A stretch of DNA of 64,000 bases from Hyphomicrobiales bacterium. Lineage in GTDB: Bacteria > Pseudomonadota > Alphaproteobacteria > Rhizobiales > Xanthobacteraceae. The stretch is from NCBI GenBank assembly GCA_013911975.1, contig JACESF010000003.1, positions 62,001 to 126,000 of the forward strand, read 5' to 3'. Every line of letters starts with the position of its first letter. The stretch's first letter is position 1. Below are positions 50,824 through 59,789 of the stretch, in pieces. A program made the position numbers and the translations under genes. The notes below the pieces were generated by a model, which was not told the DNA's origin, did no database searches, and saw only the letters and a list, made by a program, of their open reading frames with translations.

Positions 50824-51660
50824 TCAGCGCCCCTTGCCGCGCTCGGCCATGTCCAGCGCCCGTTCCGCGTCGCCGGAGAGATCGGCGGCGAGGAAGGCGG
50901 GGGTCTCCGGCATGGCGAGGCGGAAGTCGTCGAGCGGTTCAAGCTCCAGCCGGATGCCCTCCCCCGCGCAGTCCAGCACATGGCCGCCGCGCAGCCGGTC
51001 GTCGCTGATGACGTGCAGGTGCCAGCCGGGAATGCCGATGCCGCGCACATAAGCGGGCGTCCAGAAGCCCACCATGGTCCCGTCCACGTCCTGCGCGTGG
51101 AATTCCGCCTGATGGGCGGTGGCCTCCACCAGGGTCTCGCGCGCGCCTGCCATGCTGGCCACCCGGTCATGCAGGCGAGAGAAGCGGCCGGAGAGGCGCA
51201 CGGCGAAGAACAGATTGTTCGTGCCGCGCAGCCGGTCGAGCTGGGCGGTCAGCTCGTCCATGGAGCCGAACGGCTCCAGCACCACCGTCTGGCGGGGCGA
51301 GAAATGGGTGACGACCGCGAACGGCACCAGCTGGTCGTCGGCGGCGGGCCGGATGCTGCCGTCGGAGCGGATCTGGAAGAAATGCCCGTCGAGGGCGATC
51401 ATCTCGCCGTCGAGCCCATCGAACGTGCCGAGGCCGAAATCCCCGTGCTCGCGCAGCATGCCCACGCAGACGACCCCACCGAACAGCCCCTCCACCAGCG
51501 CGCCCGCCGTGGAGACCTGGAACAGCGTGCCGTGATCGAGCTGGAGCGCATCGGCGAGCGCCCGCGAGACCAGATGGTCGATGCCCTCCCCGCTCTCCAC
51601 CGATGCCGCGTGGAGCGCATCCCAGAGGGATTGGGAAATGTCGCAGGTGAGTGTCGGCAT
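50824..51660 (-). CDS. budA: Alpha-acetolactate decarboxylase with N-terminal extension
   Basis: 278 aa from the ATG at 51660. Known: converts acetolactate to acetoin. Seen: STAGALVEGLFGGVVCVGML, HGDFGLGTFDGLDGEMI and DGHFFQI at the N-terminal part of the fold, and GWHLHVISDDRLRGGHVL, whose His residues are the zinc ligands. The first ~45 residues (CDISQSLWDALHAASVESGE onward) are extra and have the look of a ribbon-helix-helix motif; the family is usually ~235-260 aa. No acetolactate synthase is adjacent, so the pathway partner is elsewhere. Confidence 0.8.
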   Translation of the reverse strand: MPTLTCDISQSLWDALHAASVESGEGIDHLVSRALADALQLDHGTLFQVSTAGALVEGLFGGVVCVGMLREHGDFGLGTFDGLDGEMIALDGHFFQIRSDGSIRPAADDQLVPFAVVTHFSPRQTVVLEPFGSMDELTAQLDRLRGTNNLFFAVRLSGRFSRLHDRVASMAGARETLVEATAHQAEFHAQDVDGTMVGFWTPAYVRGIGIPGWHLHVISDDRLRGGHVLDCAGEGIRLELEPLDDFRLAMPETPAFLAADLSGDAERALDMAERGKGR

Positions 51661-51799
51661 GAAGGGCGCCCGCATCGGTGAGAGGCCCCCACCATTGCCG
51701 GGCGCCTGACGCTGGGCAAGCCCCAGTCTCGCCACATCCGGGGGGTTAGAGCGACGCGGAGCGGCCGCCCCGGCCCGCCTGACGGAGGGAACCACCCGC

Positions 51800-52192
51800 G
51801 TGAAGACCCATGCCTTCCTGATCGCCGCCCTGCTCCCCGCCCTCCTGCCGGAGGCCGCCGCCGCCACGCCGCGCACCGACGCGGCGATCCTCTCGCTCGC
51901 CCCCAATGCGCGGATGGAGCAGCGGTGCAATGCACGGGCCATGGGCGTGATCGGCCGCGAGCATCGCGACCTGCATCCCGACGAACTGGTGGCCTATGCC
52001 TTCGCCGACACGGTCATCACCGGCCCCACCGTCCGCGCCCCCGGCGCGGCGGTGCGCTCGAGCGGCAAGTGGTACCGGCTGTCCTATGCCTGCACCACCA
52101 AGGACGACGGCAAGGACATCCTCACCTTCCAGTACACGCTGGGCGCAATCGTGCCGCGCGATGAGTGGGACGGGCATTATCTGGTGCCGTGA
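51800..52192 (+). CDS. DUF930 family exported protein
   Basis: 130 aa from a GTG at 51800. Seen: signal peptide ending PEAAAA; then MEQRCNARAMGVIGREHRDL and PDELVAYAFADTV, the DUF930 signature, a central KWYRLSYACTTKDDGKDI and a Trp/Tyr-rich end. Two Cys may form a disulfide. Function of the family is unknown. Divergent from budA, with a 139-base spacer. Confidence 0.8.
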   Translation: MKTHAFLIAALLPALLPEAAAATPRTDAAILSLAPNARMEQRCNARAMGVIGREHRDLHPDELVAYAFADTVITGPTVRAPGAAVRSSGKWYRLSYACTTKDDGKDILTFQYTLGAIVPRDEWDGHYLVP

Positions 52193-52201
52193 ACGGGTGC
52201 C

Positions 52202-52612
52202 TTACAGCCGCTCGCCGGGCAGGCGGCTGGCCTGGACGATCCAGTCGCGCAACTGGACCTCGTCGATCGCCGCGCCCTCGCGAATATCGAGGTAGCGCAC
52301 ATGCTCCTGCTTCGACATGCCGGGCGGCGGCGGATCCAGCAGCGCGCCCCGGAAGAACGTGACCTTCACGTATTTGGCGAAGCAGTGGAAGGCGAGGAAC
52401 CACCCCTCGGCATCCGGCGCCCCATAGAACGGCGTGTTCCACTTCACCGCCTTGCGCACGCCGGGCACGGCTGCTTCCACCAGCGCGTCGAGGGTGCGCC
52501 CGATGTCCTGCTTCCAGCCGGGCATGGCCGCGATATAGGCCTGGACGGGACCATCCCCGTCGCCCTTGGGAATCTGGGGATTGCCGCCCGACAGGAGCTT
52601 GGGTTCGCTCAC
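52202..52612 (-). CDS. DUF1801 (YdhG-like) family protein
   Basis: 136 aa, soluble. Seen: VQAYIAAMPGWKQDIGRTL at the N-terminus, VRKAVKWNTPFYGAPDAEGW in the middle and KYVKVTFFRGALL; these are the conserved parts of the DUF1801/YdhG fold. No catalytic activity is known to me. The stop lies ten bases before the DUF930 stop, so the two converge. Confidence 0.8.
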   Translation of the reverse strand: MSEPKLLSGGNPQIPKGDGDGPVQAYIAAMPGWKQDIGRTLDALVEAAVPGVRKAVKWNTPFYGAPDAEGWFLAFHCFAKYVKVTFFRGALLDPPPPGMSKQEHVRYLDIREGAAIDEVQLRDWIVQASRLPGERL

Positions 52613-52661
52613 GGGCGCCCCGCTCGCCTCTGAAGCCGATCAGATCGAACCATGGCCGGCC

Positions 52662-53543
52662 TCACTGCTCGGGGGGCGGCGGCGCGGCCGCTGCGACGGT
52701 GGCGGCACCTGCGCCATTCCCCTTGTCGGTCCATTCGGGCGGCAGGCCCATGGCACCGCTCACGAGGCCGGTCACGCCCTGCTCGCGGCCGAAGGCTTCG
52801 CAGGCGGCATATTTCGGCGCGCCGCCCGCCCAGGATTGCAGGCGCTGCGCCGAAGGCGGCCCGGAGAGGGACTTGAACGGGCTCTCCCCCGTGACGAGAA
52901 GCTTGCTGAAATCATCGCCGAACGCGCCCGCAAGTTCATAGGCGTCGCCGGATTTCGAGACCCGCGCCGAACCCGACAGGAAGTTGGCGCCCCGGCCCCA
53001 GACCATGGCCGCTTCCTGCGTGCCGGTGGAGGTGCGCGCCTCAGCCTCCAAGGACAAGCTGCCGAGGCCGATGGGCAGGCGGGGGGTGGGCACCGGCACG
53101 CCCGGCAGGATGAAGGACTTGGCGACCGATGCGATCTTCGTCGCCGCCACCGCCGTCTCGTCGGTGGGGGTCATGTGGGTGACGACGGCATGCACCGTGA
53201 GATCGGCGGGCTCGTTGGCTGAGACCACTTCAAAGCGCTCGCTGAGACCCGCGCACAAGGCGCGATCGACCGCATTTGCCACCAGCTTGCGCTGCTCGTC
53301 CGTCACGGTGTCATGCCGCGCGGGCTGCGCGAACGTGGTGGGCACGAGGCGCACCGTCTTGGCGGCGAGCACCTTTTCCTTGTCGACGCGAAGCTTCGAC
53401 TTGGCGAGCAGGCCGTCCGCCTGGGCGAGGTCGGTGTAGGAGGACAGGGACCCGGCTTCATCCAGCGGCGCCGTGGCGCACCCCGCAACGGGGAGCACGA
53501 CCATGGTGGCCCACAAAGTGCCACGCAGCTTCTTTCGCGCCAT
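52662..53543 (-). CDS. DUF3313-like lipoprotein
   Basis: 293 aa from the ATG at 53543 (another in-frame ATG at 53558). Seen: type II signal peptide with LPVAGC lipobox, Cys22; then LSSYTDLAQADGLLAKSKLRVD and a middle region with DEQRKLVANAVDRALCAGLSERF, as in DUF3313, and a Pro/Ala-rich tail. Function of the family is unknown; it is usually anchored in the outer membrane. It is divergent from nothing nearby: next gene on the same strand is uvrB, upstream. Confidence 0.75.
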   Translation of the reverse strand: MARKKLRGTLWATMVVLPVAGCATAPLDEAGSLSSYTDLAQADGLLAKSKLRVDKEKVLAAKTVRLVPTTFAQPARHDTVTDEQRKLVANAVDRALCAGLSERFEVVSANEPADLTVHAVVTHMTPTDETAVAATKIASVAKSFILPGVPVPTPRLPIGLGSLSLEAEARTSTGTQEAAMVWGRGANFLSGSARVSKSGDAYELAGAFGDDFSKLLVTGESPFKSLSGPPSAQRLQSWAGGAPKYAACEAFGREQGVTGLVSGAMGLPPEWTDKGNGAGAATVAAAAPPPPEQ

Positions 53544-53635
53544 CCTCAGCCTCCCCATCGGAGAGGCAGCATAGTGAGGTCGATTGGGGCTTATCTATGT
53601 GCCGGACACGCGGAAGCGGGCGCGACAGAAGCGCC

Positions 53636-56245
53636 TCACCCTTTCCTTCTCCCGCCCTTGCGATACCCCTTCGTGCCCGGATCGGGCCGCGGGCCGGGCC
53701 GGAAGCCGGACGAGGACAAAGGCTCGGCACGGTCGGTGCCCGGCCCCATGTCGTCCAGGGAGGGCTTGGCCACCTTGGCGGACGCGCGCGGGGCATAGAG
53801 GGGCATCTCGTCCGGCCCGCGCTGGCGGGAGGGAACGAAGCTGTCGTCCTCCTCCGGCGCGGGTTCCGCGCGGCGGCCACTGCCTTTCGGCTGGGGCGCG
53901 GCGGAGGGCGGGGGCAGATTGGCGGCCCGGCCGTATTTCTTCGGGCCGCGATAGCCGCCGGTCTTGTCGTCCACCGCCTCCTGCCGGGCCATGGGATCGT
54001 CGGAGACCGCAAGCTCGGTGGCCTGGAGGCGCTTGATTTCGTCGCGCAGGCGCGCAGCGGTCTCGAAGTCCAGGTCGGCGGCGGCGGCGCGCATGCGCTT
54101 CTCCAAGTCCGCCATCACCGCCTTCAGGTTATGGCCGAAGGCCGCCCCCTCCTCCGCAAGGCCGGTATCCACCTGCACATGGTCGCGCTCATAGACCGAG
54201 CCGAGAATGTCGCCGATGGCCTTCTTCACGCTCTCGGGCGTGATGCCGTGCTCGGTGTTGTAGGCCACCTGCTTCTCGCGGCGCCGGGCGGTCTCGGCCA
54301 TGGCGCGCTTCATGGAGCCGGTTTCGTGGTCGGCATAGAGGATCACTCGGCCGTCCACGTTGCGGGCGGCGCGGCCGATGGTCTGGATGAGCGAGGTCTC
54401 CGAGCGCAGGAAGCCTTCCTTGTCCGCGTCCAGGATGGCGACGAGCCCGCATTCGGGAATGTCCAGGCCCTCGCGCAGCAGGTTGATGCCCACCAGCACG
54501 TCGAAGGCGCCGAGCCTGAGGTCGCGGATGATCTCGATGCGCTCGATGGTGTCGATGTCCGAATGCATGTAGCGCACGCGGATGCCGTTCTCGTGGAGAT
54601 ATTCGGTGAGGTCCTCGGCCATGCGCTTGGTCAGCACGGTCACGAGGGTGCGGTAGCCCTTTGCGGACACCGCGCGCACCTCGCCCAGCAGGTCGTCCAC
54701 CTGGGTGCGGGCGGGGCGCACGTCCACTTCCGGGTCGATGAGGCCGGTGGGGCGGATCACCTGCTCCACGAACACGCCACCGGTGCGCTCCATCTCCCAC
54801 GGGCCAGGGGTGGCGGAGACATGGACGGTCTGGGGCCGCATGGCGTCCCATTCCTCGAAGCGCAGCGGCCGGTTGTCCATGCAGGACGGCAGGCGGAAGC
54901 CGTATTCCGCCAGCGTCGCCTTGCGGCGGAAGTCGCCCCGGTACATGGCGCCGATCTGCGGCACGGTCACATGGCTCTCGTCGATGAAGACCATGGCGTT
55001 GTCGGGCACGTATTCGAACAGGGTCGGCGGCGGCTCGCCCGGCTTGCGGCCGGTGAGCCAGCGCGAATAGTTCTCGATGCCCGCGCAGCTTCCCGTGGCC
55101 TCCATCATCTCGATGTCGTAGCGGGTGCGCTGCTCCAGCCGCTGGGCCTCCAGCAGGCGGCCCATCTTGTTCAGCTCGTCCAGCCGCAGCCGCAGCTCGT
55201 TCTTGATGCCGGCCATGGCCTGGATGAGCGTCGGGCGCGGCGTCACGTAATGCGAGGAGGCGTAGACCTTCACGCTCTTCATGTCGCCGGTCTTGTGGCC
55301 GGTGAGCGGGTCGAACTCGACGATGCTCTCCACCTCGTCGCCGAACAGGGAGACGCGCCACGCGCGGTCCTCGTAGTGGGCGGGGAAGATCTCCACGCTG
55401 TCGCCGCGCACCCGGAAGGTGCCGCGCGCGAAATCCGACTGGATGCGCTTGTATTGCAGGGCCACCAGATCGGCGATGAGCTGGCGCTGGTCGATGCGCT
55501 CGCCCACCTCCAGCTTGAAGGTCATGGAGGAATAGGTCTCCACGGAGCCGATGCCGTAGATGCAGGAGACCGAGGCGACGATGATCACATCGTCCCGCTC
55601 CAGCAGCGAGCGGGTCGCCGCATGGCGCATGCGGTCGATCTGCTCGTTGATGGAGGATTCCTTCTCGATATAGGTGTCCGTGCGCGGGACGTAGGCTTCC
55701 GGTTGGTAGTAATCGTAATAGGAGACGAAATACTCCACCGCATTGTCGGGGAAGAAGCTCTTGAACTCGCCATAGAGCTGCGCCGCCAGCGTCTTGTTGG
55801 GCGCGAGCACGATGGCCGGGCGCTGCAATTCCTCGATCACCTTGGCCATGGTGAAGGTCTTGCCCGAGCCGGTGACGCCGAGGAGCACCTGGTCCTTCTC
55901 GTGCGCCCGCGCCTGGGCGGACAGCTCCGCGATGGCCTGGGGCTGGTCGCCGGAGGGCTTGAACTCGCTCTTCATCTCGAAGCGGATGCCGCCTTCGCTC
56001 TTTTCCGGGCGCGGCGGGCGGTGGGGCACCCAGGTCTGGCCGGTCACTTCCGGCCGCCCCTCCTCGATGAGGCGCGAGAGCGCCGCCACCGTGGCGGAGG
56101 CGCCGGCGGAGGAAAAGCCGCCCACCTCCCCGGCGTCCAGCCCGAGCGAGGCGGCCGTCTGGGGATCGAGGGATTGGACGGGCGCAGGCTCGAAATGGCG
56201 CTGCGAGCGCTCGCCGAGCTTGCCGGGACGGGATGCTTTGGCCAT
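53636..56245 (-). CDS. uvrB: Excinuclease ABC subunit B
   Basis: 869 aa; E. coli UvrB is 673. Known: DNA-damage verification in nucleotide excision repair. Seen: an N-terminal extension of about 95 residues, then [13 protein letters not shown], Walker [13 protein letters not shown], the beta-hairpin ([12 protein letters not shown]), DESHVT, the helicase motifs to QTIGRAARN and the UVR motif ([24 protein letters not shown]); then a Pro/Arg/Ser-rich tail of about 130 residues. The extensions are common in alphaproteobacteria. The start is the only ATG before the extension. Confidence 0.95.
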   Translation of the reverse strand: MAKASRPGKLGERSQRHFEPAPVQSLDPQTAASLGLDAGEVGGFSSAGASATVAALSRLIEEGRPEVTGQTWVPHRPPRPEKSEGGIRFEMKSEFKPSGDQPQAIAELSAQARAHEKDQVLLGVTGSGKTFTMAKVIEELQRPAIVLAPNKTLAAQLYGEFKSFFPDNAVEYFVSYYDYYQPEAYVPRTDTYIEKESSINEQIDRMRHAATRSLLERDDVIIVASVSCIYGIGSVETYSSMTFKLEVGERIDQRQLIADLVALQYKRIQSDFARGTFRVRGDSVEIFPAHYEDRAWRVSLFGDEVESIVEFDPLTGHKTGDMKSVKVYASSHYVTPRPTLIQAMAGIKNELRLRLDELNKMGRLLEAQRLEQRTRYDIEMMEATGSCAGIENYSRWLTGRKPGEPPPTLFEYVPDNAMVFIDESHVTVPQIGAMYRGDFRRKATLAEYGFRLPSCMDNRPLRFEEWDAMRPQTVHVSATPGPWEMERTGGVFVEQVIRPTGLIDPEVDVRPARTQVDDLLGEVRAVSAKGYRTLVTVLTKRMAEDLTEYLHENGIRVRYMHSDIDTIERIEIIRDLRLGAFDVLVGINLLREGLDIPECGLVAILDADKEGFLRSETSLIQTIGRAARNVDGRVILYADHETGSMKRAMAETARRREKQVAYNTEHGITPESVKKAIGDILGSVYERDHVQVDTGLAEEGAAFGHNLKAVMADLEKRMRAAAADLDFETAARLRDEIKRLQATELAVSDDPMARQEAVDDKTGGYRGPKKYGRAANLPPPSAAPQPKGSGRRAEPAPEEDDSFVPSRQRGPDEMPLYAPRASAKVAKPSLDDMGPGTDRAEPLSSSGFRPGPRPDPGTKGYRKGGRRKG

Positions 56246-56302
56246 GGCCCCAATATGGGGGCGATAGGGGCGCGGGGGAAGGCGCCCGGAGACCTCAGGC
56301 GG

Positions 56303-56761
56303 TCATTTCGGCGGCCGCATGTAGTGCAGGAAGCCGGTGCGCTCGGCCAGCGTGTCGTAGAGGCGGCGGGCGGTGGTGTTGGTCTCGTGGGTCAGCCAAT
56401 AGACCTCGCCCCAGCCGTTCGCGTCGGCAGCCGCGTAGACATGGTCGATGAGCGTGCGCCCCACCCCGCCCCCGCGCCCATCGGGCGCCACATAGAGGTC
56501 CTGGAGGTAGCAGACGTCGGCCGCGCTCCAGGTGGAGCGGTGGGCGAGGAAATGCACGAATCCCACGGCCACCTCGCCATCCCAGGCGAGGGCGCCGAAC
56601 ATGGCCTCGGCAGGATCGAGCATGCGCGCCCAGGTGACATCCGACACGTCGTCCGGGATGGTGATCTCGTAGAAGGCCTGATAGGCGCGCCACAGGGGCG
56701 CCCAGGCCGCGCGGTGGTGGGCCTGCACGGCCTCGATGCGTACGGCTTGCTTCACGTCCAT
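56303..56761 (-). CDS. GNAT-family N-acetyltransferase
   Basis: 152 aa from the ATG at 56761. Seen: N-terminal EAVQAHHRAAWAPLWRAYQAFY; the acetyl-CoA-binding motif LYVAPDGRGGGVGRTLIDH (V-x4-R-G-x-G-x-G); and the C-terminal WLTHETNTTARRLYDTLAERTGF. Known: the family transfers acetyl groups to amines; the substrate is unknown. Same strand as and downstream of the LprI-like gene, 22 bases apart, so probably an operon. Confidence 0.85.
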   Translation of the reverse strand: MDVKQAVRIEAVQAHHRAAWAPLWRAYQAFYEITIPDDVSDVTWARMLDPAEAMFGALAWDGEVAVGFVHFLAHRSTWSAADVCYLQDLYVAPDGRGGGVGRTLIDHVYAAADANGWGEVYWLTHETNTTARRLYDTLAERTGFLHYMRPPK

Positions 56762-56783
56762 GGTCCGTCCCCCCGTCTGCGCC

Positions 56784-57203
56784 TCAATAGACGGGACGCG
56801 CCGCCGCTTCCAGTTCGATCGCCCGCTGGGCGGTGAGCACCCGGCGGCATTCCGCATAGATGTAGTTGGCGCGGGTGCCGGGGATGTTGATGTAATAGTC
56901 GCAATTGGCGTTTCGGTACGTGACCCACGCCCGCTCCGCCACCCGCAGCCGCTCCTGCTGCTCCGGCGGCTGCTGCGCCATCAGCTTCTGGTAGGCGGCG
57001 TTCAGCCTGTTGTCCCAGCGCTCCGCCGCCGCCAGGATACAGTCGGTGATCTGGCCCGTGGAGGTCTTCTCGCCACAGGCCTGGAATTCCTTGCCGTACC
57101 AGGTCACGGCCTCGGTAGGCGCCTCGGGATTGTCCTGCGCATGGAGGGGCACCACGCCGAGCAGCAGGAGGGCGCAGGCGCACGCGAGAAGGCCGGTCCT
57201 CAT
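56784..57203 (-). CDS. LprI-like / DUF1311 lysozyme-inhibitor-family exported protein
   Basis: 139 aa. Seen: signal peptide ending LHAQ; four Cys in the mature part (ACGEK, DCILA, NCDYY, ECRRV) likely forming two disulfides; the family segment ERWDNRLNAAYQKLMAQQ and LRVAERAWVTYRNANC. Known: LprI of mycobacteria inhibits lysozyme; most DUF1311 proteins are uncharacterised periplasmic. The gene is downstream of gltX, 33 bases apart, on the same strand. Confidence 0.8.
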   Translation of the reverse strand: MRTGLLACACALLLLGVVPLHAQDNPEAPTEAVTWYGKEFQACGEKTSTGQITDCILAAAERWDNRLNAAYQKLMAQQPPEQQERLRVAERAWVTYRNANCDYYINIPGTRANYIYAECRRVLTAQRAIELEAAARPVY

Positions 57204-57236
57204 GTCACATCTCCCGTGTCGGTCCCGTGGCCAGGG

Positions 57237-58607
57237 TCACGCCTCGGCCCGAAGCCGCGCCAGCACCTGCGCGCGTCCCATGAGCGGCAGCAGGGCCGCC
57301 AGTTCCGGCCCGGTCTCGCGGCCCGTGAGGGCGAGGCGCAGGGGGCGGAACAGCGCCTTTCCGGAACGGCCGCTCGCCGCCTTCACGGCCGCGATCCAGG
57401 CGCCATAGGTGCCCGCGTCCCAGGGCGCGGGCGGCAGATGGGCGGCGGCGGCCTCCATGAGGGGGCGATCCTCGGCCTCGGCGGGCCAGACCTGATCGCC
57501 GTCCACCACACGCCACCAGTCGAAGGCGTCGGCGAAATGCGCGAGATTGCCGCGCACCGCCAGCCAGAACGGCTCGCCGCCGCCGATGCCCGCATTCTCC
57601 AGCCGGTGGGCCACCGCCACAAACGGCAGGAGGTGGAGCGTGCGGGCGGTGAGCGTCGCGATGTCTGCGGGGTCGAAGCGGGCGGGCGCGCGGGAGATGG
57701 ACGACAGGTCCACCCGCGCGGCGAGGTCCGCCAGGGACGCCACGGGCCCAAGGGCTTCCGACGTGCCCACCAGCACGGAGGCCGCCGCCACCGCCAGTGG
57801 CTCGTTGCCCGCTTCGCGCAGCGCGCGCAGCGAGAGATGGCCGAGCCGCTTGGAGAGCCCCTCCCCGCTCGGCAGAGTCAGGAGATTGTGGTGGGCGAAG
57901 CGCGGCGGAGGGGCGCCGAACGCCTCGAAGATCTCGATCTGCACGGCCGTGTTGGTCACATGGTCCTCGCCGCGCACCACGTCGGTGATACCGAGGTCGA
58001 TGTCGTCCAGCACCGAGGGCAGCGTGTAGAGGAACGTGCCGTCCGCCCGCACCAGAACCGGGTCCGACAGGCTGGACGTGTCCACCTGCTGGAGGCCCCG
58101 CACGCCGTCCTCCCAGGCCACCACGCGATGGTCCAGCCGGAAGCGCCAATGGGGGCGGCGTCCCTCCGCCTCCAGCCGGGCGCGGTCGGCCTCGGTGAGG
58201 GCGAGGGCCGCGCGGTCATAGACCGGCGGCAGGCCGCGCGCCCGCTGGAGGCCGCGCTTCAGGTCCAGTTCCTCTTCGCTCTCATAAGCCGGATAGAGCC
58301 GCCCCAGCGCCTTCAGCTTCTCCGCCCCCGCCGCATAGAGGCCGAGGCGGGCCGACTGGTGCTCGGTGCGATCCGGCGGAATGCCGAGCCAGTCCAGATC
58401 CTCCGCGATGGCGGCGGCGAATTCCGGGCGCGAGCGGGCGGCGTCCGTGTCGTCGAAGCGCAGGATGAAGGTGCCGCCGCCGCGCCGCGCCAGCAGCGCG
58501 TTCAGCAGCGCCGTTCGGGCATTGCCCACATGGATCAGGCCCGTGGGCGAAGGCGCGAAGCGGAAGACCGGATGTGCGATGGGGGCGTTTGGCATGGCCT
58601 CAGCCAT
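57237..58607 (-). CDS. gltX: Glutamyl-tRNA synthetase (alphaproteobacterial second type)
   Basis: 456 aa from the ATG at 58607; an internal ATG at 58595 (MPNAPIA) is as likely. Known: charges tRNA-Glu, and in organisms with GatCAB one copy misacylates tRNA-Gln. Seen: HIGH-type motif [16 protein letters not shown], Rossmann core with [24 protein letters not shown] and the KMSKS-like [13 protein letters not shown], the form I recall for the GluRS1/2 pair of alphaproteobacteria. Which substrate this copy serves is not decidable here. Confidence 0.9.
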   Translation of the reverse strand: MAEAMPNAPIAHPVFRFAPSPTGLIHVGNARTALLNALLARRGGGTFILRFDDTDAARSRPEFAAAIAEDLDWLGIPPDRTEHQSARLGLYAAGAEKLKALGRLYPAYESEEELDLKRGLQRARGLPPVYDRAALALTEADRARLEAEGRRPHWRFRLDHRVVAWEDGVRGLQQVDTSSLSDPVLVRADGTFLYTLPSVLDDIDLGITDVVRGEDHVTNTAVQIEIFEAFGAPPPRFAHHNLLTLPSGEGLSKRLGHLSLRALREAGNEPLAVAAASVLVGTSEALGPVASLADLAARVDLSSISRAPARFDPADIATLTARTLHLLPFVAVAHRLENAGIGGGEPFWLAVRGNLAHFADAFDWWRVVDGDQVWPAEAEDRPLMEAAAAHLPPAPWDAGTYGAWIAAVKAASGRSGKALFRPLRLALTGRETGPELAALLPLMGRAQVLARLRAEA

Positions 58608-58673
58608 TAGACCGCAAAAACGTCTGTGGGAAGCACCCGCGCGGGCGCTTCCCATCGAGATCGAAGCCGCGGA

Positions 58674-59681
58674 TCAGCGGCCCTGGGGCGGACAGGGCTG
58701 GCCGGGCGCGCAGGCCGGCTGGCCCTGCTGCGGGCGCTGATAGCCGCTGGGCATGCGGTGCTGACCTTGCACGCCGGGCTGGCGCTGGGGCTGGGGCTGG
58801 GGCTGGGGCGCCGCCTGAGGCTGCTGGGGCGGCGGCGCGCCCTGCGGTGGGCCGCCGGGACGCGGACCGGGGGGAGGCCCCCCGTTGCCGCCCGGGCGCG
58901 GGCCTCCCGGTCCGCCGGGCTGGTGGCCCGGGTTCGGGTTGCCGTTCCAGCCCGGACGCGGGCCGGGCGGCGGGCCGCCATTGCCGCCATTGCCGCCATT
59001 GCCGCCGGGACGCGGGTTGCCCTGCCAGCCCGGCTGGTTGTTGTTCCAGCCGGGGCGCGGATTGCCCTGCCAGCCGGGCTGATTGCCGTTCCAGCCGGGG
59101 CGCGGGCCGTTGTTCCATCCCGGCTGCGGGCCGGGATTGGGATGGCCGTTCCAGCCCGGACGCGGGCCATTGTTCCAGCCGGGATTCGGGCCGGGCGGCG
59201 GGCGATAGCCGGGCTGCCACCAGCCGGGCGGGCGCGGCCCCGGGCCGGGCGGCGGCGGCCCCCAGCCGGGGCGCGGCTGCCAGCGATAATTCTGCCACTG
59301 GTTATACTGGCCCCACCACGGCGCGCCCTGATAGTAGCGGTTCCAGTAGCGGGCGAAATTGAAGCCGATGACCGGCAGGCCGAGCACGGGGGCATATTCC
59401 GGCACCAGCACCGGCTGGCCGCGATAGGACATGGCGAGATATTCGCCATAGACCCAGCCGCGATAGATGCCGGTGGCCACGTCGCACCAGGACTGGCCTT
59501 CCAGGCAGCCCTTGATGTCCACCGGTAGGCCCTCGGGCAGGACCGTGACGCTCGGATAGGCCGTGTCCGGCCCCGTGCGCATGTTCACATTGCCCGTGGT
59601 GAAGCCGGGAGCCGCCAGCGCGGCCCCGGAAAAGGCGGTGGTGCACACCGCTACGCAAAACGCCCACGCCGCCGTCTTCAT
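58674..59681 (-). CDS. SH3-domain protein with Pro/Gly/Trp/Asn repeat tail
   Basis: 335 aa. Seen: signal peptide ending AALA; an SH3b domain (GNVNMRTGPDTAYPSVTVLPEG to GWVYGEYL, residues 28-85); then a linker with Trp and Tyr; then about 170 residues of low-complexity repeats such as PGWNNGPRPGWNGHPNPG and GQGQPACAPGQP. Known: SH3b domains bind peptidoglycan or proteins in the envelope. Inference: periplasmic or surface anchor with an extended, flexible tail. Function unknown. Confidence 0.75.
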   Translation of the reverse strand: MKTAAWAFCVAVCTTAFSGAALAAPGFTTGNVNMRTGPDTAYPSVTVLPEGLPVDIKGCLEGQSWCDVATGIYRGWVYGEYLAMSYRGQPVLVPEYAPVLGLPVIGFNFARYWNRYYQGAPWWGQYNQWQNYRWQPRPGWGPPPPGPGPRPPGWWQPGYRPPPGPNPGWNNGPRPGWNGHPNPGPQPGWNNGPRPGWNGNQPGWQGNPRPGWNNNQPGWQGNPRPGGNGGNGGNGGPPPGPRPGWNGNPNPGHQPGGPGGPRPGGNGGPPPGPRPGGPPQGAPPPQQPQAAPQPQPQPQRQPGVQGQHRMPSGYQRPQQGQPACAPGQPCPPQGR

Positions 59682-59789
59682 CTCGACTCACCAGCACGGC
59701 CGGACTGGCCGTTACTGGTAACGCTGGCGTGTTTCCGTGGCGTTTCCAATACCGACCCATGGCGGGATTACGTCGCGGCCCGGGCATCT

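Noticed and set aside
53276..56836. Very long open frame opposite uvrB (1186 codons)
   Set aside because: Antisense of uvrB and the DUF3313 gene; composition is typical of a GC-rich shadow frame.
58674..59300. CRISPR-like array in the Pro/Gly/Trp repeat gene
   Set aside because: The repeats are in-frame, degenerate codon repeats of a low-complexity protein, without unique spacers between constant repeats.
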